A DNA stretch of 64,000 nt from Kaistia soli DSM 19436 (GCF_900129325.1 NZ_FQUP01000005.1:124001-188000), one strand, 5' to 3'; numbered from the stretch's first letter, positions 34,983 to 44,452 are shown. A program made the numbers and translations. The notes: a model not told the origin generated them from the letters alone.

Positions 34983-36070
34983 CCCTTTTCGAACGCTATC
35001 TGACCGTCTGGGTGGCGCTGTGCATCATTGCCGGCGTCTTACTGGGGCATCTGTTCCCCGGTATATTTCACGCCATCGGCGCGGCCGAGATCGCCAAGGT
35101 CAACCTGCCGGTGGCGGTGCTGATCTGGCTGATGATCATTCCGATGCTGCTCAAGATCGACTTTGCCGCGCTCAGTCAGGTCGGGCGCCATTGGCGCGGT
35201 ATCTCGGTGACGCTCATCGTCAATTGGGCGGTTAAGCCATTCTCGATGGCCTTGCTGGGCTGGCTGTTCATCGGCTGGTTGTTCCGGCCCCTTCTCCCCG
35301 CCGACCAGATCGACAGCTATATCGCCGGCCTCATCATCCTGGCCGCGGCGCCCTGCACGGCGATGGTGTTCGTCTGGTCGAACCTCATCAAGGGCGAACC
35401 GCATTTCACGCTGAGCCAGGTCGCGCTCAACGACGTCATCATGGTTGTCGCCTTCGCGCCGATCGTGGCGCTGTTGCTTGGTCTCTCCGCGATCACGGTG
35501 CCCTGGGACACGCTCGTGCTCTCGGTCGGGCTCTATATCGTCGTGCCGGTCATCGTGGCGCAGATCCTGCGTCGCCGCCTGCTGGCAACGGGTGGGCAAG
35601 CGGCGCTCGACGGCCTTTTGAAGTGGCTCGGGCCGGTGTCGCTCGTTTCGCTCCTCGTGACCCTGGTGCTGCTGTTCGGCTTTCAAGGCGAACAGATCAT
35701 CGCCCAGCCGCTGGTCATCCTGCTGCTGGCGGTGCCGATCCTGATCCAGGTCTATTTCAACGCCGGCCTCGCCTATCTCCTCAACCGGGCGACCGGCGAA
35801 GAGCATTGCGTTGCGGGTCCCTCGGCCTTGATCGGCGCCTCCAACTTCTTCGAGCTGGCGGTGGCCGCCGCCATCAGCCTGTTCGGTTTCCAGTCCGGCG
35901 CGGCACTGGCGACCGTCGTCGGCGTGCTGATCGAAGTGCCGGTCATGCTGTCGGTGGTCTGGATAGTCAACCGTTCGAAGGGCTGGTACGAGCGCGGTGA
36001 GGCCGTCCGCTCCGTCGCTGCTAAAGGCGCCAACGAGAGTCCGTCGATCAAGCCGAGGCCCGCGCAATGA
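34979..36070 (+). CDS. acr3: Arsenite efflux transporter ACR3
   Basis: This 363-aa membrane protein of the BASS/ACR3 family has about ten helices and exports As(III) from the cytoplasm. It starts MTLFERYLTVWVALCIIAGV. The conserved cysteine essential in ACR3 proteins lies in LAAAPCTAMVFVWSN. The segments VNLPVAVLIWLMIIPMLLKI and GASNFFELAVAAAISLFG are also typical. It is overlapped on both sides by arsR and arsC, each by four bases. It is the effector of the operon: arsenate reduced by ArsC is pumped out here. Confidence 0.95.
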   Translation: MTLFERYLTVWVALCIIAGVLLGHLFPGIFHAIGAAEIAKVNLPVAVLIWLMIIPMLLKIDFAALSQVGRHWRGISVTLIVNWAVKPFSMALLGWLFIGWLFRPLLPADQIDSYIAGLIILAAAPCTAMVFVWSNLIKGEPHFTLSQVALNDVIMVVAFAPIVALLLGLSAITVPWDTLVLSVGLYIVVPVIVAQILRRRLLATGGQAALDGLLKWLGPVSLVSLLVTLVLLFGFQGEQIIAQPLVILLLAVPILIQVYFNAGLAYLLNRATGEEHCVAGPSALIGASNFFELAVAAAISLFGFQSGAALATVVGVLIEVPVMLSVVWIVNRSKGWYERGEAVRSVAAKGANESPSIKPRPAQ

Positions 36071-36489
36071 CCGTCACCATCTATCACAACCCCGATTGCA
36101 GCACCTCGCGCAACACGCTGGCTATGATCCGCGCCAGCGGCGAGGAGCCTATCGTCATTGAATACCTGCAAACGCCGCCGAGCCGCGAGCGCCTGCTCGA
36201 ACTGATCGCGGCGATGGGCATCACCGTGCGCCAGCTCCTCCGCGAGAAGGGTACACCCTATGCCGAACTCGGGCTCGCGGATCTGAAATGGACCGACGAC
36301 CAGCTTGTCGACTTCATGCTCGCCCATCCGATCCTGATCAACCGCCCCGTCGTCGAGACGCCCAACGGCACTGTGCTGGCGAGGCCGTCAGAGGCCGTGC
36401 TGGGCGTCCTGCCGAACCCGAATATCGGCCGCTTCGTCAAAGAGGATGGCGAGGTCGTAGAGACAGAACAGGCGGCGACACGTGCCTGA
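36067..36489 (+). CDS. arsC: Arsenate reductase (glutaredoxin-linked)
   Basis: This 140-aa reductase is of the E. coli plasmid ArsC type, converting arsenate to arsenite with glutathione and glutaredoxin. The catalytic cysteine is C11 in [15 protein letters not shown]. The arginine-containing segments [18 protein letters not shown] complete the anion site. It overlaps acr3 by four bases and arsH by eight. Length is typical. Confidence 0.95.
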   Translation: MTVTIYHNPDCSTSRNTLAMIRASGEEPIVIEYLQTPPSRERLLELIAAMGITVRQLLREKGTPYAELGLADLKWTDDQLVDFMLAHPILINRPVVETPNGTVLARPSEAVLGVLPNPNIGRFVKEDGEVVETEQAATRA

Positions 36490-37198
36490 TCCCGACGACC
36501 TTCCAAACCTCGTTCCAACCGTTTTTCGGCAGACGGATCCCAAAGGCTTGCGGGCCCAGCCGTCGAGCCATCCTCCGCGTATCCTCATGCTCTATGGCTC
36601 GGTTCGTGAGCGGTCCTATAGCCGGTTCGCGACGATGGAGGCGGCTCGCCTGCTGGAGGCTTTGGGCGCCGACGTGAAGATCTTCAATCCAAGCGGCTTG
36701 CCGCTGCCCGACGATGCGCCGAGTAACCACCCGAAGGTTCAGGAGCTGCGCGCGCTCTCGGCCTGGTCGGAAGGTCAAGTCTGGTGCAGTCCGGAGCGTC
36801 ACGGCGCCATGACCGCCATCATGAAGGCGCAGATCGACTGGATTCCGCTCACGATCGGCGCGGTGCGGCCGACCCAGGGCAAAACCCTGGCAGTGATGCA
36901 GGTCAGCGGCGGCTCGCAGTCCTTCAACGCCGTCAACCAGTTGCGCGTACTCGGCCGCTGGATGCGGATGATCACCATCCCCAACCAGTCCTCGGTCGCC
37001 AAGGCCTTCGAACAGTTCGACGAGGCCGGCCGGATGAAGCCATCGTCCTATTACGACCGCATCGTTGATGTGATGGAAGAGCTGGTGAAGTTCACCCTGC
37101 TGACCCGCGACGCCTCGGCCTATCTGACCGATCGCTACAGCGAGCGGAAGGAAACGGCGGAAAAGCTGGAAGCCCGCACGCACCTGGCTGCCATATGA
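36482..37198 (+). CDS. arsH: Organoarsenical oxidase ArsH (NADPH-FMN flavoprotein)
   Basis: This 238-aa flavodoxin-like protein has the ArsH core: [20 protein letters not shown] (FMN phosphate loop), a PSGLPLPDD segment and the [20 protein letters not shown] motif. ArsH oxidises methyl-As(III) and aromatic arsenicals and reduces other electron acceptors. The start is GTG at 36482, overlapping arsC by eight bases, and no better ATG gives the full N-terminus. It is in an operon with acr3 and an MFS gene. Confidence 0.93.
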   Translation: MPDPDDLPNLVPTVFRQTDPKGLRAQPSSHPPRILMLYGSVRERSYSRFATMEAARLLEALGADVKIFNPSGLPLPDDAPSNHPKVQELRALSAWSEGQVWCSPERHGAMTAIMKAQIDWIPLTIGAVRPTQGKTLAVMQVSGGSQSFNAVNQLRVLGRWMRMITIPNQSSVAKAFEQFDEAGRMKPSSYYDRIVDVMEELVKFTLLTRDASAYLTDRYSERKETAEKLEARTHLAAI

Positions 37199-38433
37199 GT
37201 GTGGAGGCGGTGCGGCCGGGTGGACGCATGGTCACGATCTCGGCTCTTGGCGTCACCCAGATCCTCGCCTGGGGCTCGACCTATTACCTCCCTGCGGTGC
37301 TGGCCAAGCCGATCGCCGTCGATACCGGCTGGCCGCTGTCCTATGTGGTCGGTGGCCTCTCGGTCGGCCTGTTCGCGGCAGGGGTGGTTTCGCCGCGCGT
37401 GGGTCGCCTCATTCAACAGCATGGCGGCCGGCGTATCCTGGCGGCCAGCGTCGTGTTGATGGCGCTTGGCCTGCTGACGATCGGATTGGCACCCTCGATC
37501 ATTGTCTACCTGGCCGGCTGGATCATCATCGGCTGCGGCGCGGGTGCCGGGCTCTACGATGCCGCCTTTGCCACCCTCGGCCGCTACTACGGCTATGGCG
37601 CCCGCAGCGCCATCACGACGCTGACGCTGTTCGGCGGCTTTGCCAGCACGATCTGCTGGCCGCTCAGCGCGTTCCTGGCTGAACAGCTTGGCTGGCGCGG
37701 CGCCTGTTTCGTCTATGCCGGAATCCATCTGGCCTTCTGCCTGCCAATCCTGATCGTCTTGCTGCCACGCGCCGAGCCGCTGCCTTTGTCGTCAGCAGAG
37801 GACAGCGAGGCAGTGCCGAAAGCCGTCGTCGAGCCCCGCCATCGGCGGGCATTCCTTCTCCTCGCAATCATCCTGACGACAGGCGGCGTGATCGCCACCA
37901 TGCTGGGGGTCCAGTTGCTCACCCTCTTGCAGGATCGGGGACTATCGCTCGCCGCTGCCGTCGGTCTCGGCGCGCTCATCGGCCCTGCGCAGGTCGCTTC
38001 ACGTCTCTTCGACATGCTCGTCGGCAAGCGCTTCGCGCCGATCTTCACCCTGATGGCCGCCACACTGCTCATCGCCGCCGGAATCGTTGCCCTGACGGCG
38101 GGTCTGCCAGCCGTTGCGGGCGCCCTGATCGTCTACGGCGCCGGCAACGGCATCTGGTCGATCGCGCGCGGGGCGTTGCCGCTGGCGATGTTCGGACCTG
38201 AGCTCTATCCAGTGCTGATGGGCCGGCTTGCGATGCCCAGTCTCGTGGCGCAGGCGCTATCACCCTTTGTCGGTGCCCTGCTACTTGAGTATGCCGGCGC
38301 ATCGTCGCTGCTCGGTGTGCTAGCGATCGTGGCATGTGTCAACGTCGGGTTGACGCTCCTTCTTTGGCGAACGGGCGCAACACGCCGCGTGCCAGCATCA
38401 GGCGCATTCGCTGGCGGTACTATCGCCCAATGA
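37195..38433 (+). CDS. MFS transporter at the end of the ars operon
   Basis: This 412-aa major-facilitator protein has 12 predicted helices. The first-loop motif is around [19 protein letters not shown] and a second-half helix is [20 protein letters not shown]. The ATGA overlap with arsH shows it belongs to the ars operon. MFS proteins in such operons include ArsK, which exports trivalent and organic arsenicals, and ArsJ, which exports arseno-phosphoglycerate. No GAPDH-like gene is present, which argues against an ArsJ role. The ArsK-like role is a guess that needs a family tree. Confidence 0.85.
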   Translation: MSVEAVRPGGRMVTISALGVTQILAWGSTYYLPAVLAKPIAVDTGWPLSYVVGGLSVGLFAAGVVSPRVGRLIQQHGGRRILAASVVLMALGLLTIGLAPSIIVYLAGWIIIGCGAGAGLYDAAFATLGRYYGYGARSAITTLTLFGGFASTICWPLSAFLAEQLGWRGACFVYAGIHLAFCLPILIVLLPRAEPLPLSSAEDSEAVPKAVVEPRHRRAFLLLAIILTTGGVIATMLGVQLLTLLQDRGLSLAAAVGLGALIGPAQVASRLFDMLVGKRFAPIFTLMAATLLIAAGIVALTAGLPAVAGALIVYGAGNGIWSIARGALPLAMFGPELYPVLMGRLAMPSLVAQALSPFVGALLLEYAGASSLLGVLAIVACVNVGLTLLLWRTGATRRVPASGAFAGGTIAQ

Positions 38434-38470
38434 ATGCGACCGATGGCATCGTTGCCGCCGCAAAAGGATG

Positions 38471-38509
38471 GCCCGCCGACCGATGAAGACCTGAGGTCGA
38501 TCGGCGGGC
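38471..38509. terminator. Hairpin between convergent MFS and GST genes
   Basis: GCCCGCCGA (38471-38479) and TCGGCGGGC (38501-38509) pair perfectly. The inner bases allow partial extension of the stem. It lies in the 102-bp gap between two convergent genes and can serve both directions, although a T-tract is missing. Confidence 0.55.
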
Positions 38510-38535
38510 GTCCTAGTGTTTATCGCGCGACCGCC

Positions 38536-39414
38536 TCAGGCTCCGGTCTTGGCGAGCTTGTCTGCCGTCTTTGTCTCGAAGTCGCTGGCGTCGTGTCGTT
38601 CGGGCAGTTGCTCCGAGAGATCGCCAAAGACGCGGTTGACCATGCGGCCGCGCTTGACGGCTGGCCGGTCGAACAGCGCATCGGCCCAGCGCTGCACATG
38701 TTTGTAGTCCTGCACCGACAGGAATTCGCCAGCGCCGTAAGCCAAGCCCTTGGCGAGCCCGCCATACCAGGGCAGCACCGCGATGTCGGCGATCGTGTAG
38801 TCGGGACCCGCGAGATACTCGCTTTCCGCCAATCGCCGATCGAGAACGTCGAGCTGGCGCTTCACCTCCATGGCGAAGCGGTTGATCGCATATTCGATCT
38901 TCGTCGGTGCGTAGGCGTAGAAGTGGCCAAAACCGCCGCCGAGATAGGGCGCGCTGCCCATCTGCCAGAACAGCCAGGACAGGCATTCGGCGCGAGCCGG
39001 CTGTTCCGTCGGCAGGAAGGCACCGAATTTCTCGGCGAGATAGACGAGGATCGAGCCCGATTCGAAGACACGGATCGGCGTCGGGCCGGAATGATCCATC
39101 AGGGCAGGGATCTTGGAATTCGGATTGACAGCGACGAAACCGCTGCCGAACTGGTCCCCTTCGCCGATCTTGATCAGCCAGGCATCATATTCAGCGCCGG
39201 AATGGCCGAGCGCGAGCAATTCCTCGAGCAGGATCGTCACTTTCTGGCCGTTCGGCGTCGCCAGCGAATAGAGCTGCAACGGATGCTGCCCGACCGGAAG
39301 TTCCTTTTCATGTGTCGGACCGGCGATGGGCCGATTGATGTTCGCGAAAGTCCCGCCGCTGGGCTTTTCCCAGGTCCAGACCTTCGGTGGGGTGTATTCG
39401 GCCGAATCCGCCAT
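38536..39414 (-). CDS. yghU: Glutathione S-transferase, YghU type
   Basis: This 292-aa protein matches the YghU/Nu-class GSTs (about 290 aa), which act as glutathione or disulfide-bond reductases with organic hydroperoxides. The extended N-terminus FANINRPIAGPTHEKELPVG precedes the thioredoxin fold (LQLYSLATPNGQKVTILLEE, NPNSKIPALMD, RVFESGSILVYLAEKF). A C-terminal helical domain follows, with YTIADIAVLPWYGGL. ATG 39414 is chosen, with a GGAGA site upstream, over an in-frame start at 39447. It is alone on its transcript. Confidence 0.9.
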   Translation of the reverse strand: MADSAEYTPPKVWTWEKPSGGTFANINRPIAGPTHEKELPVGQHPLQLYSLATPNGQKVTILLEELLALGHSGAEYDAWLIKIGEGDQFGSGFVAVNPNSKIPALMDHSGPTPIRVFESGSILVYLAEKFGAFLPTEQPARAECLSWLFWQMGSAPYLGGGFGHFYAYAPTKIEYAINRFAMEVKRQLDVLDRRLAESEYLAGPDYTIADIAVLPWYGGLAKGLAYGAGEFLSVQDYKHVQRWADALFDRPAVKRGRMVNRVFGDLSEQLPERHDASDFETKTADKLAKTGA

Positions 39415-39776
39415 TCTCGTCTCCGTGGTTGCGTGGTGCCTGCTCATGTGGCTGGGCGATCGACGGACGGGAAGGGTGCATGTCCTCTTTCCGCGTCATT
39501 TGTTCGATTTAACGCATGATCTTTCTCTACCTAGCCGGCGTGGGCAACAGCCGGCGGGCGCGGACGGTCTCGGAGAGGCGTTTCAGGGGAGCCGAGGCCG
39601 GCTGGCAAGCCATCGTCGTCACGACGCCAAGCGCGCCGAATAGCCGTCCCGAAATCTCTCAGGGGGGTGTCTCCTCCAGAGCAGCTGACCATGTGGAGCG
39701 CAGCCTTGCGAACGGTATATTTCGATTTAAAACTATGAGAAGCACTATTCTCTCGTGATGAGCAACAACCTCCGCA
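39415..39776. other. Gene-free intergenic region upstream of yghU
   Basis: This 362-bp region holds the promoter of the minus-strand GST gene and the 3' end of the GntR transcript. I see no supported gene. A weak hairpin GAGAA-6-TTCTC (39737-39752) followed on the minus strand by ATAGTTTT may end the GntR message. Confidence 0.5.
39729..39752 (-). terminator. Weak terminator candidate for the GntR gene
   Basis: On the minus strand GAGAA and TTCTC pair across six bases and are followed by ATAGTTTT. It lies 25 bases after the GntR stop. The short stem makes the call uncertain. Confidence 0.35.
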
Positions 39777-40679
39777 TCAAACCAGTCGATGGTCCTTGAG
39801 CGAGGAAAGCAATGTGGTCATGGAGGTTCGCAGATGCCGACGCGTCGCCGTCAGCGCGGCTTCTTCATCGCGCGATTGAAGCGCTGAGATGATCGCAAGA
39901 TGTTCGCGCAGGGCGGCGGCGTTGCGGTGCTTCTCGTCGCGCTTATCCCACATGTAATGGTAGTGAAAAATAAGAGAGATGATCTTTTGTGACTGCGCGG
40001 CGAACCGGTTCTTCACGACGGAATTGATCGCGCCGTGGAAGCGTTCATCGAGATGCGAGAAATCATGGAAGTCGGTATCGATCCTCGTATCGAGATCGAG
40101 ATGCAGTCTGCGCAGCGATTCCAGCTCCGCCCAGATCGGGTGATTGACCGGACAGGTCATGACCTGCTGGACGGCGTTCAGTTCCAGGATGGTTCGAAAT
40201 TCGGAGAGTTCGACCGCGAAGTCGGCGGTGAAGCCGAGCATCAGCCACCCGCCCTTGGCGCCGCGCTCGACGAGGCCGAACTGGCTGAGGCTGGCGAGGA
40301 ACTCCTGCAGGACATTCGGCGTCACCGAAAATTCCCTGGCCAACTGGGCGATATTAAGCTGCGTGCCGGCAGGAACGTCGAAACGCAGGATCCATTCGAG
40401 AAAAGCAGTCTCGAGGTCTTCGGGCTTCGGCGGATCGTTCTGGACGCTCAGTCGGTCGTCGGCTCCCGTCGTCCGCAGCAGCGTCTTGTCGCGGCCGTGC
40501 CAAGCGACAACCCCGATTTCTTCCAGGCGATGCAGCACCGAGCGGATGACTGTCCGGCTGACCCCGGCTCGTTCCGCGAGCGCGTTTTCTGAGGGCAGGG
40601 CGCTTCCGGGGGCGGATGTCGAGCCAAGGTCGATCAGCGCGTTGTAGGCCTCTCTGAATCGCTTGTCGCTTCGCGCCAT
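39777..40679 (-). CDS. GntR-family regulator with two winged-helix domains and FCD domain
   Basis: This 300-aa protein is longer than the usual 220-250 aa of FadR/FCD regulators. It carries an N-terminal GntR winged helix (about 1-75, LPSENALAERAGVSRTVIRS), a second winged helix (about 85-148, LNIAQLAREFSVTPNVLQEF) and then an all-helical FCD-like sensor with FRTILELNAVQQVM and DFSHLDERFHGAI. FCD domains bind small carboxylates or sugar acids. It diverges from the hexonate dehydrogenase module at 40969 and probably regulates it. A perfect palindrome just before its own start is a likely operator. Confidence 0.87.
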   Translation of the reverse strand: MARSDKRFREAYNALIDLGSTSAPGSALPSENALAERAGVSRTVIRSVLHRLEEIGVVAWHGRDKTLLRTTGADDRLSVQNDPPKPEDLETAFLEWILRFDVPAGTQLNIAQLAREFSVTPNVLQEFLASLSQFGLVERGAKGGWLMLGFTADFAVELSEFRTILELNAVQQVMTCPVNHPIWAELESLRRLHLDLDTRIDTDFHDFSHLDERFHGAINSVVKNRFAAQSQKIISLIFHYHYMWDKRDEKHRNAAALREHLAIISALQSRDEEAALTATRRHLRTSMTTLLSSLKDHRLV

Positions 40680-40697
40680 CCGAATTCCCGATCTTAG

Positions 40698-40712
40698 TTT
40701 CGATGATCGAAA
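40698..40712. promoter_or_regulatory. Candidate GntR operator palindrome
   Basis: TTTCGAT-G-ATCGAAA is a perfect 15-bp palindrome, 18 bp upstream of the GntR start codon, followed by AATTAATT. The location inside the divergent 289-bp region suits autoregulation and control of the dehydrogenase operon. Binding is not shown. Confidence 0.6.
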
Positions 40713-40968
40713 TTAATTTGTACATCCACCGCGGTCAACCGCGGCCCCAATTGCCTCTCCGAAGCAGCCCGCAAGGCGCCTCGGAATGCCAGGGGCGTGC
40801 TACAAAACTGTTTCAAACAACGGTTCGGTGCACGGCTAGGTCAATCTGCTTGAAAAAAATAAAGACATTTGTCAGCATGTCGCTGGCCTCGTGCCGTCAG
40901 GTGGTAAACGAGCCCGGTCATGATGCGGCGGTGATGCCTCCGTGGCCGCAGGTCTGAAGCGAGGCAGG

Positions 40969-41979
40969 ATGCGTGCAATAGTCGTCAAGGAACCCGGATC
41001 GATTGCTCTGGTCGATCGGCCTGATCCCGAGCAGCCACCGACCGGCTGGGTTGCCGTCGACATCAGCCATGTCGGGATTTGCGGCACCGACTACCACATC
41101 TACGAAGGCAAGCATCCCTTCCTGCAGTATCCCCGCGTCATCGGCCATGAGCTGAGCGGTGTCGTTGCAGCCGATGCAGCCGGCTGGAACAAGGGCGCGC
41201 GCGTCGTCATCAACCCCTACATCGCCTGCGGCGAGTGCCATGCCTGTCTGCGCGGCAAACCGAATTGCTGCATGCGGATCGGCGTCCTCGGCGTGCATCG
41301 CGACGGCGGCCTCTGTGAACGGATCAATATCCCGGCCGGCAATCTCATCGCCGCGGACGGGTTGGATCAGGCAGAGGCGGCGACCGTCGAATTCCTGGCC
41401 ATCGGCGCCCATGCGGTGCGCCGGTCGGCGATGACATCGGCGGACCGCGTGCTCGTCGTCGGTGCGGGCCCGATCGGGCTCGGCGCCGCCCTCTTCGCCC
41501 GCCTCCGGGGCGCAGAGGTCGACCTTCTCGACGCTAGCGCCGACCGGCTGGCGCTGATTTCCGAACGGTTCGGCTTTGCCGCGACCCATGTCGTTGCCGA
41601 CGGCGCCGCGGCCCTGCTGGCGGTCACCGGCGGCAACGGCTTCGATGTCGTGTTTGATGCCACCGGAAGCGCCGGTGCGATGCAGACGAGCTTCGGCTAT
41701 GTCGCGCATGGCGGAACCCTTGTCCTCGTTGGGGTTACGCCGGCGGATGTCACCTTCAACGATGCGGAATTTCACAAGCGGGAAATGAGCCTTCTCGGCA
41801 GCCGCAACGCGACCGCGGAGGATTTCCAGACGGTTGTGGCGGCGCTGAAGAGCGGCGCGATCGACTATCGCAAGCTGATCACGCACAAGACCAGCCTTGA
41901 GGGTCTGCCGGAGAGCATCGCCGCGTGGGCGGCCGATCGCAGCCAGGTGATCAAGGCCATGGTTGACGTCGCGCCATGA
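40969..41979 (+). CDS. Zinc-dependent hexonate 5-dehydrogenase-like enzyme (L-gulonate/L-galactonate type)
   Basis: This 336-aa medium-chain dehydrogenase has catalytic zinc residues C38 in HVGICGTDYHIYEGKHPFLQ and H60-E61 in RVIGHELSG. The structural zinc cluster is ACGECHACLRGKPNCC and the Rossmann motif is VLVVGAGPIGLGAA. The GICGTDYHIYEGKHPFL stretch is typical of the RspB/LgoD group, which oxidises L-galactonate or L-gulonate to a 5-keto acid. ATG 40969 follows GAGGCAGG. It overlaps the next gene, a fructuronate/tagaturonate reductase-like enzyme, by four bases, which supports a two-step sugar-acid epimerisation. Confidence 0.85.
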   Translation: MRAIVVKEPGSIALVDRPDPEQPPTGWVAVDISHVGICGTDYHIYEGKHPFLQYPRVIGHELSGVVAADAAGWNKGARVVINPYIACGECHACLRGKPNCCMRIGVLGVHRDGGLCERINIPAGNLIAADGLDQAEAATVEFLAIGAHAVRRSAMTSADRVLVVGAGPIGLGAALFARLRGAEVDLLDASADRLALISERFGFAATHVVADGAAALLAVTGGNGFDVVFDATGSAGAMQTSFGYVAHGGTLVLVGVTPADVTFNDAEFHKREMSLLGSRNATAEDFQTVVAALKSGAIDYRKLITHKTSLEGLPESIAAWAADRSQVIKAMVDVAP

Positions 41980-43091
41980 CGAACGGCACGATCATCCAGT
42001 TCGGCACCAGCCGCTTTCTGCAGGCCCACGCCGATCTCATGCTGTCGGAAGCCCGCGAGGCCGGTCAGCCCGTCGGCGCAGTCCATGTGGTCGAGACGAC
42101 GGGATCCCCGGCCTCGCGCGCCCGGATCGAGGCGTTCAAGGCGGGCCAGCCCTACCCGGTGCGCATTCGTGGCCTCGTCGACGGACGGCCAGTGGATGTC
42201 GAGCGCCGTGTATCCGGTGTCGTTGATGGCCTTTCGGCGCGCGCCGACATTGCGCGGCTGCGCGATCTCTTCGTCGGCGAGGCGACATTCGTCCTCAGCA
42301 ATACCGGCGACCGGGGCTTCGATTGTCCCGAAAACCCGGTCCCGTCGCTGGAGGCATGGACGAGCTTTCCGGAACTGCTGACCGCCCTTCTGCATGCCCG
42401 TTTCAGCGCCGGAGCCGGCGGCCTGACGATCCTGCCATGCGAACTCGTGGAGAAGAACGGCGCCCGCCTGCAGGCGGTTGTGGACCAGCTTGCGCGACAA
42501 GGCGGGCTTGGCGAAGATTTCATCGCCTGGCTGGCGCGCGACTGCATCTGGGTCAACTCGCTGGTCGACCGGATCGTCTCCGCCCCGATCGAGCCAATCG
42601 GCGCCATTGCCGAGCCCTATGCGCTGTGGGCAATCGAACAGCGTTCGGGTTTGATCCCGCCGGCCATCCACCCCGACATCCAGATCGTCGACGACCTTGG
42701 CTTCATCGAGCGGCGCAAGCTGTTCCTGCTCAATCTCGGCCATACCCTCCTGGCCGAGCAATGGCGGAGCCTTGGCCGCCCGGCCGGCGAGACCGTGGGC
42801 GAGATCATCGCGGATCCCGCCATTCGGGCCGCGCTCGAGAGCATCATGGTCGAAGAGGTCATCCCGGCCTTTGCAGATCATGGCGAGGACGTTTCCGGCT
42901 ATTGGCGGACCTGTCTCGACCGCTTTGGCAATCCATTCCTCGATCATCGCATCGCCGACATTGCGCAGAACCACGCTGCCAAGATCGATCGGCGCGCCGG
43001 CGGCTTCGTGCGCTGGGCGCGGCAAGCGCAGCCCGGTCGCGCTTTCCCGAAGCTGGAGGCCGTGTTCCCGGAACTCGCATGCGCCAGCTGA
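41976..43091 (+). CDS. Mannitol-dehydrogenase family oxidoreductase (fructuronate/tagaturonate reductase-like)
   Basis: This 371-aa polyol-specific long-chain dehydrogenase has the N-terminal IIQFGTSRFLQAHADLML nucleotide-binding opening, a TILPCELVEKNGARLQAVVD segment and FLLNLGHTLLAEQW. The catalytic lysine region in this family lies near ERRKLFLLN. It is shorter than UxuB or UxaB of E. coli (about 480 aa), like several alphaproteobacterial homologues. With the upstream dehydrogenase it would reduce the 5-keto hexonate to D-mannonate or D-altronate. No dehydratase or aldolase gene is in the window. Confidence 0.83.
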   Translation: MTNGTIIQFGTSRFLQAHADLMLSEAREAGQPVGAVHVVETTGSPASRARIEAFKAGQPYPVRIRGLVDGRPVDVERRVSGVVDGLSARADIARLRDLFVGEATFVLSNTGDRGFDCPENPVPSLEAWTSFPELLTALLHARFSAGAGGLTILPCELVEKNGARLQAVVDQLARQGGLGEDFIAWLARDCIWVNSLVDRIVSAPIEPIGAIAEPYALWAIEQRSGLIPPAIHPDIQIVDDLGFIERRKLFLLNLGHTLLAEQWRSLGRPAGETVGEIIADPAIRAALESIMVEEVIPAFADHGEDVSGYWRTCLDRFGNPFLDHRIADIAQNHAAKIDRRAGGFVRWARQAQPGRAFPKLEAVFPELACAS

Positions 43092-43161
43092 TCGACCAGC
43101 ACCAGCTTTCGGTCCGACCGCACGGCATCTGTCGAGCGACATCAATGGCGGTAGGTCCGGC

Positions 43162-44226
43162 TCAGGCAGACGCCGGCCGCCGACGGGTGGAACCGCGCAG
43201 GATGATGTCGCAACTGAGCGTGATCGTGCGCGGCGGCGCATCCCGGTCGTCGCCGAGTCGGGCCTCGATGAGGCTGGTGATGGCCTGTGCGATCCCGGAA
43301 ATGGGCTGAGCGATCGAGGTTATGCCCGGCTCGTAGAGGCGGAACAGCGCCACATCGTCGAAGCTGACCAGCGACAGATCGTCGGGGAGACGAAGGCCTT
43401 GCTCCTTCAGCCAGCTGAGCACGCCGATCGTCATGCCATAGTTGGAGACGTACATCGCGGTGGGCGGTTTGTTGAGCTGCATCAGCCGGCGTGCCAATTC
43501 GTAGCCACTGTTGGTTCGCCATGTGCCGTGGGCGATGTAGCGACGGTCTACGGCCAATCCGGCCTCCGCCATCGCCGCCTCAAAGCCTTCGAAGCGCTGA
43601 CGGCCGGAGGAATCATGGAGTTCGCCGGTCAGGACGGCGATGCGCTCGTGCCTGAGGTCGATGAGGTGGTTGACGGCGCGATAGCTGGCGTTGCGGTTTT
43701 CCACCAACACGCAGTCGGCCGCGAGCCCGGGAATTTCGTTGTTGTAGAAGACGATGGGAACGCCCTCGCGGATCAACTGCTCGACCCGCTGCCGCGCCTG
43801 CGTAACGCCGTCCATGATCAGCGCATCGACGCGCTGTGCAGCGAAGAAGTCGAGCGCGCCATGGATGACGTCGGCATCATGGCTGTGGCAGTAGATCACC
43901 AACGCGCGCCCCGACGCCCGCAGCAGCGTCGCAAGCTGCTCGACCATTTCGGAGTGGAATTCGTCGAAGGTCGGGATCAGCAGACCGATCATATGTGTCG
44001 TATCGGTCTTCATCGCCGCGGCGACCGCATTGCGACGATAAGAGAGCTTCTCGATCGCCGCCTCGATCTGGTGCCGGTTCGCCTCGCGGATCTCGCGCCC
44101 GTTCAGGAAGCGGGAGACGGTCCCGATGGCCACTCCCGCCGTCGCGGCAACGTCAGCGATGGTCGCCAAGCGGCGCCTTCCCCGGGCAGGCGGCAGCGTG
44201 TCGTCCGGCGGATCTTGGTCTGACAT
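43162..44226 (-). CDS. LacI-family transcriptional regulator
   Basis: This 354-aa repressor has an N-terminal HTH (about 20-45) containing LATIADVAATAGVAIGTVSR, with the hinge helix after it, and a periplasmic-binding-protein-like sensor starting THMIGLLIPTFDEFHSEMVE. The C-terminus includes GYELARRLMQLNKPPTAMYV and VSFDDVALFRLYEPGITSIA. It converges with the hexonate module, 70 bp away. Control of that module is plausible but the GntR protein is the divergent neighbour. Its ligand is probably a sugar or sugar acid. Confidence 0.9.
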   Translation of the reverse strand: MSDQDPPDDTLPPARGRRRLATIADVAATAGVAIGTVSRFLNGREIREANRHQIEAAIEKLSYRRNAVAAAMKTDTTHMIGLLIPTFDEFHSEMVEQLATLLRASGRALVIYCHSHDADVIHGALDFFAAQRVDALIMDGVTQARQRVEQLIREGVPIVFYNNEIPGLAADCVLVENRNASYRAVNHLIDLRHERIAVLTGELHDSSGRQRFEGFEAAMAEAGLAVDRRYIAHGTWRTNSGYELARRLMQLNKPPTAMYVSNYGMTIGVLSWLKEQGLRLPDDLSLVSFDDVALFRLYEPGITSIAQPISGIAQAITSLIEARLGDDRDAPPRTITLSCDIILRGSTRRRPASA

Positions 44227-44452
44227 TGCGCATCATGCTCTCGTCGCAGCGGATGCCGGACGTCCCTTGCTACCTATCCGATCGCACCGCTCGATCCAAG
44301 TCGCGGGGAGCGCGGGCGTATCTTCGTCGGAGTGGGCACGGAGGGAAGGTCGTTCTATGGAGATGCCGGCGTCCGAAATGCAGCGAGGAGGTACGCCCGC
44401 CAGATCCAACGATTGTCCACGCTCAGGAGTGCGCCGCTTCGGCGGAGCGGCC

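Noticed and set aside
38434-39519. A 361-codon plus-strand frame over the GST gene
   Set aside because: The opposite strand encodes a complete YghU-type GST with clear motifs. The plus frame has no family features and covers the convergent hairpin.
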